Shown here: positions 30,859 to 35,800 of the stretch, piece by piece
How positions within the stretch are numbered: position 1 is the first letter of the stretch
Layout: every line of letters starts with the position of its first letter
Assembly (NCBI GenBank): GCA_002493905.1
Contig: DLAJ01000025.1
Coordinates: 1-35,800, forward strand
Source of the DNA: Lachnospiraceae bacterium UBA7050
Lineage (GTDB): Bacteria > Bacillota > Clostridia > Lachnospirales > Lachnospiraceae
Reading direction: 5' to 3'
DNA: 35,800 bases
Notes under the pieces: generated by a model
What the model was told of the DNA's origin: nothing
The model's database searches: none
Seen by the model: the letters and a program-made list of their open reading frames with translations, nothing else
Position numbers and translations under genes: made by a program

Positions 30859-31404
30859 TTATGATTCTTTCTTCGGACAGCCTGAGCAGCCACCGCACTT
30901 AGACGCAGTAACGTCCTCATCCGTCATATGGATCGGAGAAGTCAGCATGCAGACCGCCTGTGCCGCAATCCCTTCGCCGCTTCCTGTAAATCCAAGCCCT
31001 TCCTCGGTCGTCGCCTTGACGTTGACCTGATCTGCCGTAATGCCCAGCGCCTCTGCAATGCGTGCGCGCATCTCATCAATATACGGGCGCATTTTCGGCG
31101 CCTGTGCGATAATCGTTGCGTCAATATTCTCAATAAAGAAAAAATGTTCTTCCAGCATCTGCCCGACTCGCTCTAATAAAATCAGGCTCGAAATATCCCG
31201 ATACGCATCATCCGTGTCAGGAAACAGTTTTCCGATATCGCCGAGTGCGGCCGCACCAAGCAGCGCATCCATCACGGCATGCACGAGCACGTCCGCATCC
31301 GAATGCCCGAGCAGTCCTTTTTCATAGGGTATTTCCACTCCTCCTAAAATCAGCCTGCGTCCCTGTACCAGACGATGCACATCATAGCCCATTCCGATTC
31401 TCAT
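30859..31404 (-). CDS. ispF: 2-C-methyl-D-erythritol 2,4-cyclodiphosphate synthase, with Cys-rich tail
   Basis: 181 residues, about 20 longer than usual. IspF closes the cyclodiphosphate ring in the MEP isoprenoid pathway. GYDVHRL supplies metal ligands Asp8 and His10, GHSDADVLVHAVMDALLGA supplies His34 and His42, and VNVKATTEEGLGFTGSGEGI is the conserved C-terminal motif. After the normal end, an appendage reads TASKCGGCSGCPKKES, with Cys170, Cys173 and Cys176 in C-x2-C-x2-C spacing. AAAGGA lies upstream of ATG 31404. Its close link to the acetyltransferase gene and to cysE-cysS recalls the ispD-ispF-gltX-cysE order of Bacillus, with gltX and ispD missing here. Confidence 0.93.
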   Translation of the reverse strand: MRIGMGYDVHRLVQGRRLILGGVEIPYEKGLLGHSDADVLVHAVMDALLGAAALGDIGKLFPDTDDAYRDISSLILLERVGQMLEEHFFFIENIDATIIAQAPKMRPYIDEMRARIAEALGITADQVNVKATTEEGLGFTGSGEGIAAQAVCMLTSPIHMTDEDVTASKCGGCSGCPKKES

Positions 31405-31566
31405 AGTGATTGCTGTCCTTTCCGTGTTCTTTCTGTTTTGTGCTTTTTACATGCTATTTTGTTATTTTTTCTGTCCTATCTGCGTGCTTTTCTATGTTTT
31501 TTGCTTTCTCTTCTGCTTCTTGTGCTTATCAGTTTCCATGTTTCCGTCAGCGTAACCGCTATTCTT

Positions 31567-32085
31567 TTAATTTGCAGACGCATGTTCTCCCAACAGAGCC
31601 CGCCACTCGGATTGTAAACGCGCGAGACTGCACGCAGCATTTGCCGGGCTTGTCGAGGGAAGCTTCACCGCCGGAAGCGCCGTCAGTTCCCTCATATATT
31701 TTGTAAACAATTCATACGCCTTATTCCCATTTAGATAAATCGCACGGACCGGCGCATGCTCCGTGATCTCCCGGATGTCGTTGACAGCCACATTGCGGAT
31801 GGAACTGTCGCTTGAACCGATAATATCGCAGGACGCGATCACATCCCACAGCGCAATATGGTGCGCATATAAAAGTTCTTTTTTCTCACTGATCGTCTGC
31901 GGAACCGCCTCCCCGGCCAGCGCCGCGATCACTTTCCAGAACCGGTTCTGCGGATGTCCGTAATAAAACTGCTGTTCCCTCGATCTTACCGACGGAAAGG
32001 AACCCAAAATAACCACTTCGGAACGTGAATCAAATACCGGTCCGAATTCATGCGTCACATGCTGATATTCGCTGCTCTTTTTCAT
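31567..32085 (-). CDS. DNA-deoxyinosine/uracil glycosylase (UDG family 6-like)
   Basis: 172 residues. VVILGSFPSVRSREQQFYYG, then HPQNRFW (25-50), is the signature of the hypoxanthine-DNA glycosylase group of the uracil-DNA glycosylase superfamily, and LPSTSPANA (142-150) is its second motif. These enzymes remove deaminated adenine (and in some cases uracil) from DNA. Asn47 in the first motif is a plausible catalytic or base-binding residue. ATG 32085 is preceded by GGAAGATTT. It lies 162 bases upstream of ispF across an A-rich (in the coding direction) gap without a clear terminator. Confidence 0.85.
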   Translation of the reverse strand: MKKSSEYQHVTHEFGPVFDSRSEVVILGSFPSVRSREQQFYYGHPQNRFWKVIAALAGEAVPQTISEKKELLYAHHIALWDVIASCDIIGSSDSSIRNVAVNDIREITEHAPVRAIYLNGNKAYELFTKYMRELTALPAVKLPSTSPANAACSLARLQSEWRALLGEHASAN

Positions 32086-32182
32086 AAATCTTCCGTTTAT
32101 TTTCCCTTAAATATTTGAAGAACTCATGATTATGATCACCACGAACGCTCTTCGTTCCTGTCCTCTCGTCCACTCAACGCGT

Positions 32183-32437
32183 TCAGTAATGATATCTGCA
32201 AGTATATACGATTAAGCTGCTGCCTTCCACTTGATAAACCAGCCTATGCTCATCCGTTATTCTTCTGCTCCACTTTCCGGCCAAATCGTATTTTAGTGGT
32301 TCCGGTTTCCCAATTCCGTCAAATGGACTTCTCTTTATATCTTTAATCATCTCATGAATTCTTTTAACGATCTTCTTATCCATCTTTTGCCAGTAAAGAT
32401 AATCTTCCCAAGCATTCTCAGTGAAAGATACATTCAT
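32183..32437 (-). CDS. yoeB: YoeB-type mRNA interferase toxin (second copy)
   Basis: 84 residues, the length of Escherichia coli YoeB and very similar to it: AWEDYLYWQKMDKKIVKRIH, GIGKPEPLKY (Glu46), SRRITDEHRLVYQV (Arg65), and a C-terminal CRYHY with His83-Tyr84. All catalytic residues are present. It begins three bases after the antitoxin stop. It differs clearly from the first YoeB in the window (for example RSPFDG against RDGALQ), so this is not a recent duplication. Confidence 0.93.
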   Translation of the reverse strand: MNVSFTENAWEDYLYWQKMDKKIVKRIHEMIKDIKRSPFDGIGKPEPLKYDLAGKWSRRITDEHRLVYQVEGSSLIVYTCRYHY

Positions 32438-32440
32438 ATA

Positions 32441-32692
32441 CTAATCCTCCGCTTCAAAGCTCACAAGTTTTCCCTCTTCGGCTTGCTTGATGGATTCTTT
32501 TAACCATTCATAATTTGTTTTACTTTCTCTTATATGAAAGTTTTCCATTAAGTTATCGTATTGTGCCTGTGACATAAGCACAACATTCTCATCGTTTTTT
32601 CTGGTAATGATCGCAATATCGGAATCTTGTACGACGCGATCACAAACTTCCTTAAAATTATTTCTGACATTTGAAAAATTAGTTGCTATCAT
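32441..32692 (-). CDS. yefM: YefM/Phd-type antitoxin (second copy)
   Basis: 83 residues from ATG 32692, which has AAGGGGCG upstream; a GTG at 32701 is in frame but too close to that site. The N-terminal part (FSNVRNNFKEVCDRVVQDSD, then ENVVLMSQAQYDNLMEN) is the Phd/YefM fold, and the C-terminal KESIKQAEEGKLVSF region is the toxin-binding tail. It lies just downstream of tRNA-Gly in the same orientation. The promoter is TTGACA-17-TATATT, with paired TGTACA/TGTACT sites upstream of the -35 box. Confidence 0.92.
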   Translation of the reverse strand: MIATNFSNVRNNFKEVCDRVVQDSDIAIITRKNDENVVLMSQAQYDNLMENFHIRESKTNYEWLKESIKQAEEGKLVSFEAED

Positions 32693-32714
32693 ACGAATCA
32701 CGCCCCTTGAGTTT

Positions 32715-32743
32715 AATATATGTCATATTTATAGTGTTGTCAA
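32715..32743 (-). promoter_or_regulatory. Promoter of the second yefM-yoeB operon
   Basis: On the - strand TTGACA (32743-32738) is followed after 17 bases by TATATT (32720-32715). Transcription would start near 32708, about 16 bases before the antitoxin start. Confidence 0.75.
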
Positions 32744-32748
32744 TATTT

Positions 32749-32766
32749 TGTACAATATGCTGTACT
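32749..32766. promoter_or_regulatory. Probable YefM operator: TGTACA and TGTACT, 12 bases apart
   Basis: TGTACA (32749-32754) and TGTACT (32761-32766) have the same 12-base spacing as the GTAC sites of the first locus. Here they lie upstream of the -35 box, whereas in the first locus they lie downstream of the -10 box. Confidence 0.55.
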
Positions 32767-32842
32767 TTTTTATTTCATCTGATTTTTATGTAATCGAATC
32801 GTTGTCTGATTTCTTTTTGATTACCTTGAGATTTTAGGCAAC

Positions 32843-32868
32843 AAAAAAACCTTGAACATTCAAGGTTT
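32843..32868 (-). terminator. Rho-independent terminator after tRNA-Gly
   Basis: CCTTGAA (32850-32856) and TTCAAGG (32859-32865), extended by A/T pairs, form the stem; seven U follow on the - strand. It is close in sequence to the tRNA-Thr terminator. Confidence 0.85.
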
Positions 32869-32872
32869 GAAA

Positions 32873-32943
32873 AGCAGATAACGGGAATCGAACCCGCCTC
32901 CCCAGCTTGGGAAGCTGGTGTTCTACCAATGAACTATATCTGC
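32873..32943 (-). tRNA. tRNA-Gly (anticodon CCC)
   Basis: Acceptor stem GCAGATA/TATCTGC, D stem GTTC/GAAC, anticodon stem CCAGC/GCTGG with loop TTCCCAA, and a T arm with GGTTCGATTC form a full cloverleaf. The anticodon CCC reads GGG (Gly). Discriminator T, no encoded CCA. Confidence 0.95.
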
Positions 32944-32985
32944 GCGTTTCCATAAGATAATCATGCTCTTTGCTGAAACGATTTC

Positions 32986-33014
32986 ATTATAATATTTTTG
33001 CCTTGAAATGTAAA
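32986..33014 (-). promoter_or_regulatory. Promoter of tRNA-Gly
   Basis: TTTACA (33014-33009) is followed after 17 bases by a perfect TATAAT (32991-32986) on the - strand, about 40 bases before the tRNA 5' end. The rest of the 295-base gap up to the ankyrin gene holds that gene's promoter and leader and nothing else recognisable. Confidence 0.75.
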
Positions 33015-33084
33015 GCAAAATTTTTTTCAGTTCAGATACGCCGCGAAAGCCTCTTTGTCACCCGCTTTGAAAGCCTCTCATTCC

Positions 33085-33113
33085 TTGACTTCATCTCTGC
33101 AAAGTGCTAGTAT
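33085..33113 (+). promoter_or_regulatory. Promoter of the ankyrin gene pair
   Basis: TTGACT (33085-33090) and TAGTAT (33108-33113) are separated by 17 bases on the + strand. The predicted leader of about 120 bases includes a TCCGGC-x12-GCCGGA hairpin before the ribosome binding site. Confidence 0.65.
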
Positions 33114-33238
33114 TTTCACATATGGAGCTGTCGTCCGAAACACCTGTTCATACTTGTTTTGGCGGCAGGATCCGGCGAAGCACAGACTGCCGGACGGCGC
33201 GGCGCAGTCAATCACAGTCGGACAAGGAGGAACCCAAA

Positions 33239-34531
33239 ATGGATCATACGCTGAAACAACAGCTGGAAACCTGTTTTTTTAGGGGCGGCGATCCCGCTGA
33301 CTGCTATGGTGCAATTCCGATCATGGAAGAACATCTGAATGAAATTGATTTTTATGACGATGACGATCTCGAAGCGATCGTTGATATTGCGCTGCGTTCC
33401 CTGCGCACGGAAAATGCAGATACAAAATTCATTGAATATCTGATCTCAAAAGGGTTTGATATCAACACAAAGCTGCTAAAAAAAGACTGCCTGATCTTAA
33501 AGGCAGTGGACAACTGGGTATCCCCCGCTCTCATCGAAAAGCTTGTATCCCTCGGCGCCGATATCTATTCTGAGACGAGTGACGGAGATAATGTACTGCT
33601 GCTCGCCGCAAAAAAAGAGTACAAAGACTCGGACTACGCGCCCAAAAATGAGGAAGAAAGCTTAAGCGGAGACGGCAGCAGTGCCGGAACCGAACGTGAG
33701 ACGGCAGTCTATCTTGCAACGCATTACGACCTCTCCCTCTTGGATAAAACGGACCGTTTCGGCATCTCACCGCTGATGTATGCCGCTATGCTGAATCACA
33801 TGAGGCTGACACACGCAATGATTGAAAATGGCGCCGATGTCAATGTCCAGGGCACGTCCCCTGTCGGCGGCAACAGCTACTGGCTGAAAATGGACGGTGT
33901 GACTCCTCTCGCACTGGCATGCCGCCACGGCAATGTGGAAATTACCGGGATGCTGCTTGAAGCGGGCGCGGACGAAACGCTTTGCGACGCCAAGGGCAAT
34001 CCGCCGATTTTTTCACTGATACGCTATCCGTTCCGCTTCTTTCAGCAAAGACAGTTTAACCATCCCATATTTGACCGGAAATGCAAGATTCTCTCCATGT
34101 TGAAAGAATACGAGCTCACCGACTCTGCGGGCTATACCGTTCTATTGCGCTCGCTGACGGACAGCCGGGACACTTTTGATAAAGCGGACGCCTATGACAA
34201 TCTCCCCATCACGCTTAAGCTGATCGAGTGCGGAGCCAATATTGAAGCGGCAGGCAACGACGGCAGGCGCGCCCTGCATCTGGCAGTCCTTGCAATCGGT
34301 GACGCAGATAAGGCGCTGATCAAGGCAGGCGCAGAACTAAACATTCAGGACAATGACGGCAACACGCCGCTTCTCCTAGCATGCAGGCACAGCGGTGAAA
34401 AGACTGTGCGCTACCTGATCCGTTCCGGCGCCGATGCCTCTATTCAAAACAACAAGGGCGAAACCGCTATGGACATTGCCGCCGAACGCGGCTTCTCAGA
34501 CGCGATTGAAATGATGATGGATAACGGCTGA
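33239..34531 (+). CDS. Ankyrin-repeat protein 1
   Basis: 430 residues from ATG 33239 behind AAGGAGGAACCCAAA; in-frame codons back to 33104 overlap the promoter and are not used. The first 60 residues are acidic and helical, not ankyrin-like (CFFRGGDPADCYGAIPIMEE). From about residue 65 there are roughly eight ankyrin units of varying quality, for example GISPLMYAAMLNHMRLTHAM, GVTPLALACRHGNVEITGML and GNTPLLLACRHSGEKTVRYL. Two spacers (about 125-160 and 260-320) break the array. It has no signal peptide, membrane helix or enzyme domain, so a cytoplasmic protein-binding role is likely. It is followed 55 bases later by a second ankyrin gene. Confidence 0.88.
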   Translation: MDHTLKQQLETCFFRGGDPADCYGAIPIMEEHLNEIDFYDDDDLEAIVDIALRSLRTENADTKFIEYLISKGFDINTKLLKKDCLILKAVDNWVSPALIEKLVSLGADIYSETSDGDNVLLLAAKKEYKDSDYAPKNEEESLSGDGSSAGTERETAVYLATHYDLSLLDKTDRFGISPLMYAAMLNHMRLTHAMIENGADVNVQGTSPVGGNSYWLKMDGVTPLALACRHGNVEITGMLLEAGADETLCDAKGNPPIFSLIRYPFRFFQQRQFNHPIFDRKCKILSMLKEYELTDSAGYTVLLRSLTDSRDTFDKADAYDNLPITLKLIECGANIEAAGNDGRRALHLAVLAIGDADKALIKAGAELNIQDNDGNTPLLLACRHSGEKTVRYLIRSGADASIQNNKGETAMDIAAERGFSDAIEMMMDNG

Positions 34532-34586
34532 TTCTACATCCGTTCCAGCCATTCAGAGAAGACTATCACAGACAAGGAGATTTCTT

Positions 34587-35570
34587 ATGCAGTTAGACAA
34601 TATGCTCTTGCAGGCCTGTAAGAATAATCAAAAAAGCGTTGTTCAGACCTTTCTGAAGCGCGGCGGCGTGGACGTCAACAAGCGTGACGAAGCCGGCAAT
34701 ACCCCGCTGATCTACGCCTGCTTAAAAAGCTCCCGCGACTTGGTAAAGCTGCTGATCGACAACGGTGCCGACGTCAATCTCGGCAACCAGAAAAGCCGCA
34801 TGCCCCTGCATTTTGCTGCAGAGGGCGGCAATTACCAGATCATTTCCATGCTGACCGATAACGGCGCCGACGTTAACTGTACCGACAACAACGGCGTAAC
34901 GCCGCTGATGCTGCTCGCGCAAAGGGGCAAAACGGATGCTGCCCTAAAGCTCATCCAGCACCCCGATATTGATATTTCGCTCAAAGACAATTCAAACCGC
35001 ATGGCAATCGACTACGCGACGGCAGGCGGACTGCGGGAACTGGTAACGGCTCTCTCCGCAGCAGAGGAAGACCACGCCGACGCTTACGGCAACACACCGC
35101 TCCATCATGCATGCTGGAACGGGCAGAGCGAAGTTGTCAAAGTCCTGCTGCAAAAAGACCCTGAGAGCGTCAACAAGTTAAACGACGATGGAGAATCTCC
35201 CTTGCTGCTGGCCGTCCGTAAGTCCAATCTGATGATCGCGGAGCTGCTGCTTGCCGCCGGGGCAAAAACCGATGTCGCCAATCTCGACGGCGTTTATCCG
35301 CTGCATATCGCTGCGGCAGACGGCGACCTCTTTACCGGAAAAGCGCTGCTTAAAGCCGGTGCAGGCATTGACCAGAAGGCGTTCGACGGTCAGACGCCTT
35401 TGATTCTGGCGGCACGAAACGCCAAAAACGACTTTACCGCCATGCTCATTGAATCCGGCGCCGACGTCAATGCCGTGGATAACGATCAGCATAGCGCGTT
35501 ATACTATGCCTCGGAAGCAGGTTACGACGAAATCGTGGAACAGCTGTTGGTCGCAGGTGCGGAAAACTAA
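34587..35570 (+). CDS. Ankyrin-repeat protein 2
   Basis: 327 residues made almost wholly of about ten 33-residue ankyrin units: for example GNTPLIYACLKSSRDLVKLL, MPLHFAAEGGNYQIISML, GNTPLHHACWNGQSEVVKVL and GQTPLILAARNAKNDFTAML. The unit near residues 135-160 is degenerate. ACAAGGAGATTTCTT precedes ATG 34587, and no terminator separates it from the first ankyrin gene, so they form an operon. It has no signal peptide or catalytic domain. The partner protein is unknown; flanking genes (tRNAs, toxin-antitoxin) give no direct clue. Confidence 0.9.
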   Translation: MQLDNMLLQACKNNQKSVVQTFLKRGGVDVNKRDEAGNTPLIYACLKSSRDLVKLLIDNGADVNLGNQKSRMPLHFAAEGGNYQIISMLTDNGADVNCTDNNGVTPLMLLAQRGKTDAALKLIQHPDIDISLKDNSNRMAIDYATAGGLRELVTALSAAEEDHADAYGNTPLHHACWNGQSEVVKVLLQKDPESVNKLNDDGESPLLLAVRKSNLMIAELLLAAGAKTDVANLDGVYPLHIAAADGDLFTGKALLKAGAGIDQKAFDGQTPLILAARNAKNDFTAMLIESGADVNAVDNDQHSALYYASEAGYDEIVEQLLVAGAEN

Positions 35571-35663
35571 AAAGACGCAGAACTCTTCTGAAGCTGCGGA
35601 CTTTGATTACGAATTACGAATGATTGCGGATTTTCAATGCTTACGGATTTTCTAAAAAAGTGC

Positions 35664-35692
35664 TTGACAAGCCCCCGCCTTGATTGTATACT
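35664..35692 (+). promoter_or_regulatory. Promoter of the tRNA at the right edge
   Basis: Perfect TTGACA (35664-35669), a 17-base spacer and TATACT (35687-35692). The predicted start near 35699 gives a leader of about 84 bases before the tRNA. Confidence 0.8.
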
Positions 35693-35697
35693 AGGCA

Positions 35698-35754
35698 ATG
35701 CAGTCAAACATTCGCATATGGCGCATACAGCTTTTGCAAATGCCGGGACTGCAT
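35698..35754 (+). other. Long-range hairpin in the tRNA leader
   Basis: ATGCAGTC (35698-35705) is the perfect reverse complement of GACTGCAT (35747-35754), so the first bases of the transcript can pair with a segment 42 bases downstream. It may be a processing structure for the precursor tRNA transcript. The remainder of 35571-35782 holds no gene. Confidence 0.4.
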
Positions 35755-35782
35755 ACAGACCAGGCATCTGTATTAACAATAT

Positions 35783-35800
35783 GGGATCTTAGCTCAGCTG
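35783..35800 (+). tRNA. tRNA, 5' part only (cut by window edge; possibly tRNA-Val)
   Basis: GGGATCTTAGCTCAGCTG has the acceptor strand (GGGATCT), the T8-A9 type junction and the D stem plus loop (GCTCAGCTG) of a tRNA 5' end, and follows a strong promoter. The anticodon is outside the window. Valine is suggested by resemblance to clostridial tRNA-Val 5' ends but is not shown here. Confidence 0.75.

Overview
The window reads as chromosomal DNA of a spore-forming Clostridia, most likely Lachnospiraceae. The grounds are inference from gene content: a sigma-H gene in the conserved cysE-cysS-mrnC-rlmB-sigH order, a T-box leader on cysE, TTGACA/TATAAT promoters with 16-18 bp spacers, strong AGGAGG ribosome binding sites, an oligopeptide transporter with unusually long subunits, and prophage tail proteins of a type I associate with gut Clostridia.

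Region 1 (1-10671, + strand) is the distal tail module of a siphophage-like prophage. It holds the C-terminal part of a tape-measure protein, then about a dozen tightly packed tail-tip, baseplate and fibre genes. Several are small, AT-richer proteins sharing an M-x-[YF]-F-R start, and the first and last fibre genes share a C-terminal beta domain. Two genes appear to start at ATT behind very long Shine-Dalgarno sequences. No holin, endolysin or integrase is visible, and the module stops abruptly at a GC-rich hairpin.

Region 2 (10672-13068, - strand) is an AT-rich accessory island: a truncated sigma-70-like gene touching the phage end, a small gene broken by TGA, a YefM-YoeB toxin-antitoxin pair, a small basic protein, a class III Fic protein and an unknown small protein. 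It abuts the 3' end of tRNA-Thr(GGT).

Region 3 (13295-22866, - strand) carries a DUF3899-like membrane protein and an oppA-oppB-oppC-oppD-oppF operon behind a clear promoter. OppA, OppC, OppD and OppF all carry large extra segments. A hairpin-rich 303-base spacer separates oppA from oppB.

Region 4 (23005-32085, - strand) is housekeeping: a cysteine-rich protein, a MATE exporter, sigH, rlmB, mrnC, cysS and cysE behind a cysteine-type T-box, an Eis-like acetyltransferase, ispF with an extra Cys-x2-Cys-x2-Cys tail, and a deoxyinosine/uracil-DNA glycosylase.

Region 5 (32183-35800) has a second YefM-YoeB pair, tRNA-Gly(CCC), two tandem ankyrin-repeat proteins on the + strand, and a promoter plus structured leader running into a tRNA cut by the window edge. 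The 3' flanks of tRNA-Thr and tRNA-Gly are homologous over about 65 bases, and both lead into YefM-YoeB loci, which suggests a recurrent insertion context.
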